Of a DNA stretch of 64,000 bases, positions 45,097-59,029 are shown one piece after another (within the stretch, counting starts at the first letter, position 1; each line of letters opens with the position of its first letter). The translations under genes were made by a program, and so were the position numbers. Below the pieces are notes generated by a model, which ran no database searches, was not told the DNA's origin, and saw only the letters and a program-made list of their open reading frames with translations. The DNA comes from Impatiens glandulifera (lineage: Eukaryota; Streptophyta; Magnoliopsida; Ericales; Balsaminaceae). The DNA is taken from assembly GCF_907164915.1 (NCBI RefSeq), contig NC_061863.1, forward strand, positions 40,397,382-40,461,381, written 5' to 3'.

Positions 45097-45485
45097 CTGG
45101 TGGTGCCCCATTTATAGCTGGTGGTGCCCCATTTATGTTGTGCACTAGTTGCTTTGAATTGTTGAAGTTGCCTCGAAAGGGTGTCATGAATGTCAGAAAT
45201 GAACAACAACTCTGCTGTGGAGGAAACTGTTCTGCTATATTTTTTTATCAAAATCGAGAAGAACAAGATTGTTCCCATTCCTAAAGCATCCAATCAGGGA
45301 CAAACTTACAAACTTATAACCATCAAAGATTTGGTACCAAAGAGTCTTGTTCCATTGATTTTGATAATTCTAGTTTCGATTTCCACTTCACAGTCGCTGA
45401 ATCCAATATAGTGTCAGTGGGAAAGAGTGAATTTGGTAATCAGGAGTGGGCCCATGTGAGAAGGAAGGGTGAGAAGCGAAGGTAG
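45097..45485 (+). other. Unidentified segment (second copy) at a unit-unit junction
   Basis: Equivalent to 7750-8160. Its first 35 bases contain a direct duplication of CTGGTGGTGCCCCATTTAT (45,097 and 45,118). A 25-base deletion at 45,298 shifts the reading frame compared with the other copies. Confidence 0.5.
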
Positions 45486-45833
45486 CGAAGATTTCCTCGC
45501 CCAGGATCCCTGTCCTTCATGTAAACCCCCAAACCCACCCATGAGAAGACCGCTTACCTGTCATGGAAATACACTTACTCATTAAGTTAGATTTGTTTAT
45601 ATTATCTAGATTTAGGCCGTTAGTTTAGATTATTTGTTTGGCAGTTTGATTTAGATTTGTTATTGTTTAGATTAGATTTACGTTAGTATGTTAAATATAT
45701 ATGATTTTGTTAGATTTTGTTAAATGAATGATATATTTTGGTTATTGTGTTTGATTTAAGTTATATCAGATTTGGATTACGGTAATTTTGTTTGAGTAAT
45801 ATATATATGAAATGCATTTAGGATGGGTGAGTC
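45486..45833. other. AT-rich spacer
   Basis: Equivalent to 8161-8493; no gene seen. Confidence 0.4.
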
Positions 45834-46070
45834 ATGGATGAGTATTCGGCGTACACCAGAGAAACTGTCCCGGCACGTGAGGAAGATGTGAGAAAAATGA
45901 TGCTGGAATTGGAGCAAATCCAATTGAGGGATGCAGACCAAATGCTTACTGAAATTAAAGCGGACAAGGCAGAAATGGCGCAAAAATTGGAGAATCTCGA
46001 ACAGCAACTTGAATTGTTGATGAGGCAGAATCAACCACTCCCTCCTCCCCTCACATCTAATAATTTCTAG
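45834..46070 (+). CDS. Small coiled-coil ORF (second copy)
   Basis: 78 codons encoding the same protein as 8494-8730, with no amino-acid change. See that entry for the helix and the suggested En/Spm origin. Identity alone does not prove function because the surrounding duplication is recent. Confidence 0.4.
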   Translation: MDEYSAYTRETVPAREEDVRKMMLELEQIQLRDADQMLTEIKADKAEMAQKLENLEQQLELLMRQNQPLPPPLTSNNF

Positions 46071-46280
46071 ATTATATTGTTTGATTAATTATGTATTATC
46101 TTTTCCGTAGGAATGATTACATTTTTGTGTGTTTTTCTTTCATAATTATGAATTATTATTATCTTTTGGTTTTGGTTTATTAATGTTATTAGGGTTTCTT
46201 TTCATTTATTTATTAGATTGCCTTTATTTGATAAAATTATAGAACATGGTATATTTTTAACAAAAAAAAGAGGGGTAATT

Positions 46281-48215
46281 TCGAAGGTTTTCAAATAAAC
46301 CTTTGGTTTTAAAAAAAATTCGAAGGGTCAAAACCTAAGATTTATTTGAAAACTTTCGGTTTTGTCCATTGATTAAAAAAAGCAGAAAAAATTCTAAGTG
46401 TTGGGAAGGGTCAAAACCAAAGATTTTCAAATAAACCTTCGGTTTTGTCCATTGATTAAAAAAGCTGAAAAATTTCTAAGTGTTGGGTATGGATCAAAAC
46501 CGAAGGTTTTCAAATAAACCTTCGGTTTTGTCCATTGATTAAAAAAAGCAGAAAAAATTCTAATTGTTGGGAAGGGTCAAAGCCGAAGGTTTTCAAATAA
46601 ACCTTCAGTTTTGTCCATTGTTTTAAAAAATTAGAAAAAATTATAAGTGTTGAAAAGGGTCAAAACTGAAGGTTTTCAAATAAACCTTCGGTTTTGTCCA
46701 TTGATTAAAAAAAGCAGAAAAAATTCTAAGTGTTGAGAATGGTCAAAACCAAAGGTTTTCAAATAAACCTTCGGTTTTGTCCATTGATTAAAAAAAGCAG
46801 AAAAAATTATAACTGTTGGGAATGGTCAAAATCGAAGGTTTTCAAATAAACCTTCGGTTTTGTCCATTGATTAAAAAAAGCAGAAAAAATTCTAAGTGTT
46901 GGGAAGGTTCAAAACCGAAGGTTTTCAAATAAATCTTCGGTTTTGTCCATTGATTAAAAAAAGCAAAAAAAATTATAAGTGTTGGGAAGGGTCAAAACCG
47001 AAGGTTTTCAAATAAACCTTCGGTTTTGTCCATTGATTAAAAAAAGCAGAAAAAATTCTTAAGTGTTGGGAAGGGTCAAAACCAAAGGTTTTCAAATAAA
47101 CTTTCGGTTTTGTCCATTGATTAAAAAAACAGAAAAAATTCAAAGGTCTTGTTCTCTTTGGGTTTTTTAAAAAACCCATCCCAAAACAATTTTCCAATCA
47201 ATCACTTCTCAACAATCATATCACTCATTTCATTAACCAAAATACTAAAATACCCTCTATTTTAAATTATTATTTTTTATTTTATTCATATATATCAATA
47301 CCCTTTAAGTCTTTTTACCAAAAATAATCATCACTTCCTCAAAATCATCACCAATCATTACCTTTTTCCCTCTCTAGGTTTTTTCAAAAACCCCAATCCG
47401 AACAAGGCCTAAGTGTTGTAAAGGGTCAAAACCGAAGGTTTTCAAATAAACCTTCAGTTTTGTCCATTGATTAAAAAAAGCAGAAAAAATTCTAAGTGTT
47501 GGGAAGGGTCAAAACCGAAGGTTTTCAAATAAACCTTCGGTTTTGTCCATTGATTAAAAAAAGTATAAAAATTTCTAAGTGTTGAGAATGGTCAAAACCA
47601 AAGGTTTTCAAATAAACCTTCGGTTTTGTCCATTGATTAAAAAAAGCAGAAAAAATTATAACTGTTGGGAATGGTCAAAATCGAAAGTTTTCAAATAAAC
47701 CTTCGGTTTTGTCCATTGATTAAAAAACGCAGAAAAAATTCTAAGTGTTGGGAAGGTTCAAAACCGAAGGTTTTCAAATAAATCTTCGGTTTTGTCCATT
47801 GATTAAAAAAAGCAAAAAAAATTATAAGTGTTGGGAAGGGTCAAAACCGAAGGTTTTTAAATAAACCTTCGGTATTGTCCATTGATTAAAAAAAGCAGAA
47901 AAAATTCTATGTGTTGGGAAGGGTCAAAACCGAAGGTTTTCAAATAAACCTTCGGTTTTGTCCATTGATTAAAAAAACAGAAAAAATTCTAAGTGTTGTA
48001 AAGGGTCAAAACCGAAGGTTTTCAAATAAACCTTCAGTTTTGTCCATTGATTAAAAAAAGCAGAAAAAATTCTAAGTGTTGGGAAGGGTCAAAACCGAAG
48101 GTTTTCAAATAAACCTTCGGTTTTGTCCATTGATTAAAAAAAGTATAAAAATTTCTAAGTGTTGAGAATGGTCAAAACCGAAGGTTTTCAAATAAACCTT
48201 CGATTTTGTCCCTTC
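46281..48215. repeat. 83-bp hairpin minisatellite array (second copy)
   Basis: About twenty monomers of the CCGAAGGTTT / AAACCTTCGG hairpin repeat, interrupted at about 47,135-47,408 by the same MITE-like insert. It is about 330 bp shorter than the 8.9-11.2 kb array, the shortfall lying after the insert, where unit 1 has an extra block. Confidence 0.93.
47135..47408. mobile_element. MITE-like insert in minisatellite (second copy)
   Basis: Orthologous to 9799-10,066, same ends and same position within a monomer. Confidence 0.55.
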
Positions 48216-48269
48216 CCAAAAATATTATGTTTAAGGTCAGGACCGAGAGGTTTATTCAAAACTTTCGGA

Positions 48270-48870
48270 AATACCCATCAAAACCGAAAGTTATATATAA
48301 ACTTTTGGTTTTACCACTTCATAATTTGTTAAATTAATTGGTTTTTCACCTATAATCTAGACTCCTAAATAATCTAATCAAGTGTGTGTTGTTTTTTAAA
48401 AATTAAGATTGTGTTTAATGTTAAAATGTTTATGATTGTGTTTGATTATATAAAGAAGTGTATATATATGTTTGTGTTTGATGATTACATTAATGTGTAT
48501 AAAGTTTGATCATATAGATTGTGTAATGTTTTAAGGTTATTAAATGTGTTTAATTAATGTTGTTCAATGTCATTAGAAGATTAAAAATCAAATAATTTAA
48601 CAATTTGTGAAATGGTAATTCCGAAAGTTAATGGTATAACTTTTGGAAATACCCATCAAAACCGAAAGTTATACCATTAACTCTCGGAATTACCATTTCA
48701 CAAATTGTTAAATTAATTGGTTTTATACTTTCCAATCTAGACTCCTAACTAATATAATCAAGTGTGTGTTTTATTTTAAAAATTGATATTTTGTTTAATG
48801 TTAAAATGTTCATGAATGTGTTTGATTATATAGAGAAGTGTATATAAATGTTTATGTTTGATTATCCTAT
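48270..48870. repeat. Diverged direct duplication with foldback (second copy)
   Basis: Equivalent to 11,264-11,860, with the hairpin at about 48,588-48,720. One arm base differs from unit 1 (AAATAATTT in place of AATTAATTT), weakening the outer stem. Confidence 0.75.
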
Positions 48871-48967
48871 GTATTTGTGTAATGTTTGATCATATGGATT
48901 GCGAAATGTTTTAAGGATATCAAATGTGTTAAATTAATGTTGTTCAAGGTTATTAGAAAGTGAGAAG

Positions 48968-49498
48968 GCATCTCATACCGTCTTCTGAAGTGGAAGGCAT
49001 TAAGTGTTGACCAATTGGATTACATTTGGACTGCTGTGACGGTAATAATTATTACTTAATTATACATTAATCATTAAATAATTGTTTATAACATTTGAAT
49101 GTTTTTATTTTCAGGATCCGTTCCAGGCTACTAATGGTCCTATTGACAATTATCGAAAGACCGGATTGGAACACGCCAAGCAGATATGGGATAGATGGCG
49201 CTCGGATTTGAACACGGGATATATCCGTGTCCATAAAGGAGACGAGGCGGCGATACTGGCCAATCCTCCACCAGACTACGATCGAGATGATTGGGAGTTT
49301 GTGTGTCGCAACCATTTCTTCACGGAAAAATTTAAGGTACGGTTTCATAATTCAAATAAAAGTTGATATTAATTATTCTAACTTCATTTTTTATTTAAAT
49401 TTCAGAAAAACAGTAGTACAAATATTGTTAACAGGAAGAAACTCAAATTCCCACATCATACGGGAAGTAGACTGTTTGCTCAAGTTGAAGAAGAGTTG
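48968..49498 (+). pseudogene. En/Spm (CACTA)-type transposase exons, fragment (second copy)
   Basis: Exons 48,968-49,041, 49,115-49,336 and 49,406-49,498, all in one frame with GT/AG borders. The third-exon acceptor (TTTCAG) is intact here, unlike unit 1. Sequence differs by D to A in the first exon (IWTAVT), E to Q in DPFQATNG and I to F in SRLFAQVEEEL. Only a fragment of a transposase_24-type protein. Confidence 0.6.
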
Positions 49499-49883
49499 GT
49501 AAGTTATTTGTAATAACTTAATAATATAAAGATTGTTATTAATAATCATTAAATTGAAATTAATGATATTATTGTTCATTATTTGGATTGTATTATTGAT
49601 ACAAATAATCACTAAAGTGACAATGTTTGTTGAAATTTATTCAAGAAAATTTTGAAAGTTAGTATTTTGTAATTTATGTGATTATATTATTTAGCCCAAA
49701 GGCTGATAATTAATTGACGAAATTGCGTAAATATTTGTGGTGGTAAACATGTAATAATTATAAAGTCTTATTTATGTGAATAATTAATCCATCAAAAGAT
49801 ACATTCATTATTTGACATTTCTTATTATTAATGTTTGATCATTACACCAAAATACTATTAGAAATTAATATTACTTTCCAAAA

Positions 49884-52195
49884 TAGGGTTGTACATGAGT
49901 CAAGCTATTCGTGAGCCACTCGTGAGCCGCTCGATCAAAGCTCGGCTTGAGCTTGACTTTGACCGAGCTCGAGCCGAGCTCGAGCCGACTCGTTTAAAAT
50001 TCGAGTCGAGCTCGAGTTTATATAATTTGTGCTCGATGGCTTGTCGAGCTTTTTCGAGCCTAAGTATATAATATATAATTTTTTTAATTTAATATTAAAA
50101 CTCAAATAATATATTTTTTCCATCTCTTACTCTTCAAAGCCCATATGAAGGCCCACAATCTATAATAAAACTCTAATTTCTAACATATCTATGACTCTTC
50201 ATCTAACCTCATCTTCTTCATCTAAGCCTCTTGTTTCATTTTCATCTAACCTAATATCTTCTTCATCTAATGGCATTTTGTTTCATTTTCATCTAACCTA
50301 AACTTCTTCATCTAATCGCCTCTACTTTCATTCTTCCTTCATTTTCTCTTTGTAATTGACTATTTTTTCATTCTTCCTTCATTATTTTCTCTTTGCTCAC
50401 TCTTTTTTCTCTTTGCTCACTCTTCACCTCTTTCATTCTTCCTTCATTATTTTCTCTTTGCTCACTCTTTTTTCTCTTTGCTCACTCTTCACCGTTTTTT
50501 CACATTTAATCTTTTCTTTATTCATTATTCACAATTTCTTTAGCTATTAATCTCTTATTCTTTAGTCTTCACATATTTTTCACTCTTCATCTATTCATTT
50601 TCTTCTTTTTTGTCTTCACGATTTCATTTAGAAGAGGGTTTACAAGTAATTAAATTTATTTTCACTTTAATGATAACTATTGTTTTTATTTTTTTATTTA
50701 ACTTTGATTTTTTTTACCTTAAAGAAATCCAACAACAAAGAAAAGAAAAAACTATTTTATTGGTGAACTCAATGCATGAATATATAAACTTAGACTTCGA
50801 TTATTCTATACATAGGTTGGATGAATATATAATAAAAACTTATTGGTTATAAAAAAGATTGTTTAAAAAAAAAGAGGTAAATATTTTTTAAAAATAAATT
50901 ATATATAATAAAAGTGTATTATATATAATATTGAAAGAGATAAATAAGGTTTAATATATTATATATAATAAAAATAATATTAAGATATAATAATTAGTTT
51001 AGTATAAAAAGAAATAAAAATAGTTAATATTTTATTTATAATAAAAGTATATATAATAAAAATTTATATTGAAAAGAGATAAAAAAAAGTTAATATATTA
51101 TCTATAATAAAAATAAATATTATGGATATAATAATTAGCATATTATAATATATAATTATTTACGGATAAAAATAGTTAATATATTATATATAAAAAATGT
51201 TTATTATATATAATATTGAAAGAGATAAAGAATGTTAATATATTTTATATAATAAAAGTATAATATATATACAGTAATATTTAAAGATATATATATTATA
51301 TATAATATGTTGAGAAAAAAAGATATATATATATATATATATTATATATAATATGTTTAAAGAAAAAAATAATTTATAAGATTAATAATATATATTATAA
51401 TATATAAAAATAATAATAAATTATTGTTATAAGTTATATTCTTCCTATAATGTTTGAATCTTATTATACTTGCATCCAAATAAATTAAATATATATAATA
51501 TCTAATAGTAAGAAGATTAAAGTAAGTTTTCATTATTGAATTCTTATGTTATATATTGAATTTTATCATTTATTTAATTAATTTTTCACTTTTTCAGAAA
51601 GAGAAGACATATCAATTGTTGTCGGTATCTACCTCTTAAAGTAATTAAATTTTAGTTATTTGTTTTAAAATTTATTTTTTATATTAATTATTTTTAAGAT
51701 TACACATTTCATATTATTGAATGCAGGTAGTACAAGTTGTACGTGTGTTATGATTGAAGAACATGAGTTAAAAAAATTAATATATTGAATGTTCAAACAA
51801 TTTTTATAGTTTTGTACTTTAATTTTTGAATTTTATGTTTTAGAATTTTGATTAGTAATGGTGATTTAATAATGTTTTGAATTATTATGTTTTAGAATTT
51901 TGAATAGTTATGATTGTTTCATATTTTAATTTTGAAATATCATGTTTTAATTTATTAATTTGTATGAAAGTTTGATATTTTAATTTTATAAATAAATTTG
52001 GTTCGAGTTCGAGCTCGAATTGAGTTCGAGTTCGAGTTTGAGCTTGAAAATTAAATTTTTGTTCAAGATTTCGAATCGAGCCGAGCTTGTAAGTAATATA
52101 GTCGAGTCGAACTCGAGTTCAAATTTATAAGCTCGTTCGAGCTCGAGCTCGAGCTTCAGCAAGCTCGAGCTCGGCTCGGCTCATTTGCAGCCCTA
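49884..52195. mobile_element. Non-autonomous hAT-like element (third copy)
   Basis: Full-length partner of 12,872-15,202 with the same terminal repeats and 8-bp flanks (TTCCAAAA, GTCCAAAT). It is 2312 bp, shorter by small indels in the AT core. Confidence 0.82.
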
Positions 52196-52369
52196 GTCCA
52201 AATACTTGATATTAATGTTGTATTGAGTATTTTGAGATGGGATAAATCATTATTTGAATTTAGTTGTTACTTAAGTTTATAAATGTGAGTAATTAGTTTA
52301 TTAAATATTCTAAGTGATTAAGGGCTATAATTTTTTTATTATGTCAAGTTAAAGATATATTTTTTTTAG

Positions 52370-53440
52370 ACGAGACTACAATATTTTTTTTTAAGATGTT
52401 GAGTTTGAGGGGAGAAATAATTTTGTCTTTAAAAATAATTTAGATCAATAATTCCTATTGTGGAAGATTTGATTTATATCTCAAGTATTTTGACATTGAT
52501 AAGGATTTTATTGATATTGATGATAATGATAAAAAACCAAGAGTAACAAGACAATATTATTAAATTCATTAAGTACAAACTCAATAACCTCAAAATCAAG
52601 TGTCTTTATGACAATCTAGTTTAATTGAATTTCTCTTTAAGGACAATTTATGGTACTCGTTGCATATTTTGATATGGAGCTTCACCAAAAAAAATATTAA
52701 GGGTTTTTCAATAGAGACATTAAAAAACAATTTGTTGCAATGAGAAAATTTTGTGTTGAGAGATCAAATTAATATAGTTTTCAAATTAAAGAAATTCATC
52801 TATAGACTTAAAGAAGCGTCTCGTTAGTGATACCATAAATTTCACAAAATAACAATTCTCTCTTTTGATTTTGAGATGAATTTAATTGATAATTTGTGTA
52901 TCACAAGTTCAGTGGGAGTACACGTCTATTTATGGTTTTATATATGGGTGACATTTTGTTTGTCATAAATTTTGCTTGGCATTAAATAACCAAGAGTTAT
53001 GAGATATTTGAAAAGAACTAAGAATTAAATGCTCACATATAGAAAGTCGGAAAGTCTTGAGAGCATTGAGTATTCTGACTTTGATCTTACGGGATGCCAA
53101 AATAGTATGAAATCCACTTCGGGTTATATTTTTCGCAAGCTGGTTTTGTCGTTTCTTAAAAAAGTATCGAACAAACACTTAAGCATCATCCAATATTGTA
53201 GCGGAATTTGTGACATGTTATTAGTAATCAAATTAAGTAATATTGATGTCAAGTTTCTTGTTATGAAAGAAATGATACAAAGTGGATAGATTTCTATAAA
53301 ATATTTATGTACAAACTCTGTGGTTATAAACTCATTGACAATGATTTTATCGCCTAATGTCTTTCATGAGAATATTGCTCGTATGAGTATCATAGAGATC
53401 GACGATCTCTAACTTCAGTGGGAGTTTATAGTTTGGTTGT
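52370..53440 (+). pseudogene. Decayed Copia polyprotein fragment (third copy)
   Basis: Equivalent to 15,370-16,440; RNase H stretch open at 53,029-53,289. Same RT and RNase H landmarks; not functional. Confidence 0.72.
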
Positions 53441-53834
53441 CTTTCGGTTTAGTTATTTTATAGATATTTATAAAGTTTCTTATTCTGATCAGAAATTAAG
53501 TATTATTCAGTTCATTACACTTTGTATAATTATGCTTAAAGTATGATCTCACTAAAGTCAAGTAGGACTAGTTGAAAATTGACATGAATAGATCTCCTTT
53601 CATGAAATTTTCATTCATCACATTCTTGATATAATTTGTCAATTAATTGTATTGATTTATGTGATCATTGTTGGTTCTAGTTGTTCTTAAATACAACAAC
53701 GAACTCTTTGGTCCTATATTGATATAATTAATTGATAAAATTGATTATACAAGATATGATTGAGATGACATAAAACCTCAAGCGCATTATGGTTGATACA
53801 TTTATTTTTTTACATACGTGACCTAGTGAGAGAT

Positions 53835-54318
53835 TGTTGAAATGTTTAGGGTCACTAGTATAATAAATAATTGTGCAAATATCATTTAATATAAGCCAAA
53901 ATAATGTGATCTAATGTGAAATTAAGTTTATGGCTTATATGTGTATTTTCCATTAATATAAAGTGAGGATACCTAAATGACATTTCTAATTTCATGAAGG
54001 GGCTAAATTAGAAATGACCTAAGTATAATAACTAACTTATTTTTGATTATATGTAATGGTAATTGTCTCCATTTGAAGTACGACCAATTCTCCTTTGTCT
54101 CCCCATCAACAGAGAGAGAAATCTATTGACGTATTCATCGAATAGAAAAATCATTCCATATAAGGAAAGTTTAAGGAAGGAGAATAAAGAATCATTCAAT
54201 CCATGCAAAGTCTAAGAAAGAAAAGATTGATGATTCATCAATTTAAGGTATGTTTCCGCTGCTTTCAGATTTTAATTTCTCATACATTAAATTAGGATCT
54301 AATTAGGATAATTTTAAC
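53835..54318 (+). repeat. LTR of decayed Copia (third copy)
   Basis: Starts TGTTGAAATGTTTAGGGTCA; end estimated from the TTTTAACA terminus. Confidence 0.5.
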
Positions 54319-54484
54319 ATCAATTTCAAATTTGTTAATAATTCTGATTAATCAAGAAAAAAATATTTTATTTTAGTTTTGTGTACCTGAATAGATTAAT
54401 TGAGTATAATTTGATGGATCTCTAAGATCTAATTATTATTTGTAAAAGGTATAAAATTTAATTGAAATTCTTGTAAGAAGTAGG

Positions 54485-54688
54485 TTTTTTTTTTTTTTTT
54501 TGAGAACGCTGGGTTCCGCTACTCCTATGGAGTGCGACTAATCCCCGCGGGTTAAGTACATAGCCCGCAAACATACTTAACCAATTAATCAGGCGCAGAA
54601 CTTGCCGCCTGACGGGCTCGAACCCAGAACCTCATGGAGGCCTTAGGGATATCCACCTCTTGTTGCCACTAGGCTAGAAGAGGGGATG
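54485..54688 (-). mobile_element. tRNA-derived SINE, private insertion
   Basis: About 204 bp on the minus strand with pol III A-box-like TAGCCTAGTGGCAA and B-box GGTTCGAGCCC, ending in a poly(A) (a T-run of about 17 at 54,485). Flanked by GAAGTAGG plus T-run (54,477-54,484 and 54,689-54,696). The orthologous site in unit 1 (17,484-17,492) is empty. GC-rich compared with its surroundings. Confidence 0.9.
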
Positions 54689-54696
54689 AAGTAGGT

Positions 54697-55129
54697 TTTT
54701 TTTTTTATATGTAAGTGAAATGAATATGTAAATGTGGAATGTCTCCATTTTAAATTTTGTAACTCTCTTTATCCAACTAACCTTTTTTTGAGAAATATCA
54801 AATTAATTTGTCATGATTTATTAAGTAGGTTAACTTTTAGTTTTGTAAGTATTGATTAGTAGCGATTATAACATTTGTTGGGGGTTAAATAACATTTATT
54901 ATAAAGTTTTTGATATAATTTGTACCTAATATAAGTTTAGGAACCTATAAGGATTGAAGAAACAAATAGGAATGTATCTTTGTCCCTGGAGTATGGTTTG
55001 TCTCCTATAGGGTGTACCTAGCGTCCACGTTCTCGACCACTACGCCAGGGTTTATTTATAATAAATAAACCTTTATTTATAATAAATAAACCTTTATTAG
55101 ACTTAAACTACTTCTTAGAATATATATAG
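54697..55129. other. Spacer, no gene seen
   Basis: Equivalent to 17,493-17,922. Confidence 0.4.
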
Positions 55130-55314
55130 AGAGTAATATATATATACAACACCCTTATACAGTATTTTCGAATAGTACCTATCTCATTTAGAAAGAAAGA
55201 GAAAATATTTTTCTCTCTCTTTTATTTTTTTAAGATATATTTTTTCTTTCTTTTCAAATGAGATAGGTGCTGTGTAAAGGTGCTGTATAAGGGTGTTGTA
55301 TGTATCATTACTCT
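55130..55314. mobile_element. MITE, 185 bp (second copy)
   Basis: Same foldback element as 17,923-18,109, ends AGAGTAAT and ATTACTCT. Confidence 0.75.
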
Positions 55315-55354
55315 TATATATATATATATATATATATATAAAAGTTAATAATAC

Positions 55355-55765
55355 TATTGGTCTTGGACTAGCCTAGAGCTAGGTTTCTCGGTCGAGGTGT
55401 ATAAATCTCTCGGTCCGGGGCTAGCTCTAAGCTAAGTTCCTCGATCCTTGGTCTCGGGAGTCTCAGTTCTGGGTCTGAGATCCTCGGTCTTAGGGTTAGA
55501 CCTCTCGGTCCTAGGTCTTAGGAGTCTTGGTCCTAGGTTTGGATTTCTCAGTCGTTAGTCCTAGGAGTCACGGTCCCAAGTCAGACCACTCGAACCTAGG
55601 TCTGAATCTTCGGTCAGATTTTTCGGTCCTAGCTCAAGAACATCGATCCTAAGTCTAGGTCCTAACTAAAGAACATTGGTCCTAGATTATTTTTATCGAT
55701 CATTGGTTTTGGTCCGGACCAAGGATCCTCGGTCAGATCTCTCGGTCCTAGGCTAACAAGCCTCT
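55355..55765. repeat. Degenerate CTCGGTCCTAGG repeat (second copy)
   Basis: Equivalent to 18,145-18,555 with scattered substitutions. Confidence 0.7.
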
Positions 55766-57365
55766 GTCCTCAAGAATTGTAGATTTTTTAAATTATTTTT
55801 TTAGTTCTAATTCTTTGATCTAAGAGTTTGGGTAGCTTCACAAATCTCCCATGAACATGTTGATCATCATCTCAAGGTATGGATCGTCTTGGATGATGAT
55901 TTATTTGTTGAAAACAGTTATGATCAAAAATCGGGTTTTTGATTTTAAGGCTATCTTGAAATGCAAGGAGCTATACAATATATTCCTTATACTAGATATA
56001 CTTGATTGATACTTAAATAAGAACACTGACGGTTCGTTTTGAACAAATCAAGAACTCAAAATTTTCATTTATTTTGGAAAATTTTTATTTTGATCAAACA
56101 TGATCGGGATTGTCAAACATGATCCAAATAGTTGTCCAACATCATTAAAATCATGTTGGAAAGCTTTCTGATCTGTGATTCGATCGAATTAACCCAAGAA
56201 CAACAAACCCGTTTTTTTTCAAATTCAAATTTGTGTTTTTGTTATTTAGATCGATTGATCGGTTCTATCATATCCAAATAGTTTATAAACTATATAAGGA
56301 TAAATTCACAACCATAAAACACCATAAACAACAATGCGTGTTTTATAGACCAACGAAGGAGTTCCAAAAATCTAAAATTAACACGACTGTTCATTCTTAT
56401 CTTCGTTGTGTCGCGATGATGAAGACGACCGGAGGCAAAAACAACATTGTTTTAGGCGTGTTTTGGTGTTCCTTTTTAACGTCGTTGGTATTTGGGTGGT
56501 CCGTTAGCGGTCCAGCTAACGATTGTCTCCTCATCATGTTTATCCCGAATGCACGCATCTTCAGCTGCGGCGGGCTGGATGGAAGCACCTAGAGCATTCA
56601 ATGAGAATCCAGTGCTGATCCAACGCGCGCGGTTGAGACTGTAGCTTCTTCTCCCGGTTTCGGCTACACCGGATTAGAAATTTATTTTTGTTTTAAAACC
56701 TTAAGGGTTTGTTTGAAATTGATTTTTTTTCACCATTTTGGCTTTAAATTTGATCTTTTTATATATACACAAAATATTAAAATAAATATGGAAAATATTT
56801 TACCAATTTTTTATTTTATATATATTTTTAAATTTAAATAAAAAAAAAATTTAGATGAAATGGATACAACAATTTATCAAAATAATTTATTTTTGTCTTT
56901 TAATTTTTCTAAAATTATTTTGAGTCATTAAGTGTACAATATTTATCTCAAATAGTTTTATTTTTTTATTTTGGCCTTAATCCTTAATTAATCTGATTAA
57001 TTAACACATTAATTAATTCTATTAATTGTTTTAAATAAGTTTTTAGCCACGGAGTTAACTATTTTGATCTTATTTATTTAAAAATAATTATTTGAATATT
57101 ATAAATTGGAGTGTAGATTTTTAGTACTTACAAAGGTGTAGAATAATATTATTTTAAATCACAAAAAATTTAAAATAAAAACTGTAATGTGACAGACAAG
57201 TGAGTCATTGTGTGGTAGCCCCTTTTTTACGTGTAACCAAGCACAAAATTAAGAATAAAATCTCTAAAATACGTTTGAACACATAAAATATTTTCTTTCC
57301 TAATTTCATAAGTCGTAACACTAGTAAAGAAAATGTAAATGACGATCATCTCCATCGATTAGTTG
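55766..57365. other. Spacer, no credible gene
   Basis: Equivalent to 18,560-20,150. The 119-codon frame at 56,233-56,592 is open but not conserved in a gene-like way. Confidence 0.4.
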
Positions 57366-57655
57366 TAACATCAATCTGTAATATTAGAATAATAACGATT
57401 GGTATTATAATCAATCGGTATTATTCTAATAATATCGATTGGTGTTACATTTAATCGGTAAAAGACCATTAAAAATACCATTTGGTTATAATACCAATTG
57501 GTATAGCCCAAAATATCTCTAGAAAAATGGGCGACAATTTTGTCCGCGTTTATTAAGTCATAGTATCGATAAAACCAATCGGTATTAATGAAGTCATAGT
57601 TCCAATTAGTTATTATACCAATCACAATTTCCCAATTAATTAGCAAACCCAAGAG
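57366..57655. repeat. CGATTGGTATTA repeat cluster (second copy)
   Basis: Equivalent to 20,155-20,420. About 20 bases are missing near 57,569, bringing two motifs together. Confidence 0.55.
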
Positions 57656-58458
<803 letters not shown>

Positions 58459-58544
58459 GAAAGATAAAATAATTAAGATAAATTAGGAAAAATTACCTTA
58501 ATTATATGAATGATTTATTTTTTAACCATAATTATATATATATG

Positions 58545-58722
58545 TAGGGCTATGCAAAAAAACCGGAAAACCGGTAACCCAATCGAACCGATAGTTAACC
58601 GGTTTCATTTTAACGGTTTATTGGTTAATCGGTTCTATCGGTTCTAGTTAATCGGTTTTTTACCGGTTAAACGGTTCGGTTTTCGGTTTTCCTATTTTTT
58701 TAATGGTTTAACCGGTAAACTG
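58545..58722. repeat. ACCGGTTAACCGG palindrome cluster (second copy)
   Basis: Equivalent to 21,387-21,565. Confidence 0.5.
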
Positions 58723-59029
58723 GTAATAATTTAATTATATATTTTTATATTTTATAATTTGTATTAGTTATTTTATAAATAATTTGTATAGAATAATTTT
58801 TAAAAAACATTATAATCTATATTTGCATTAAATTATTATATATATTTTTTATATAGAAATATAATAATTTTAAAAAATATATTATTAATTAAATCTATAT
58901 TACATTAATATTATTTATAAGTTATATAAAAATTATAACATAAAATTTTAAATTATTATTAATTAAATATATATTGTGATTGAAAATTTTAAAAAAAATT
59001 ATGAATTAAATTATTATATATATATTTAG

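Noticed and set aside
54500..54690. tRNA gene
   Set aside because: Pol III boxes belong to a SINE with poly(A) and target duplications; no complete cloverleaf.
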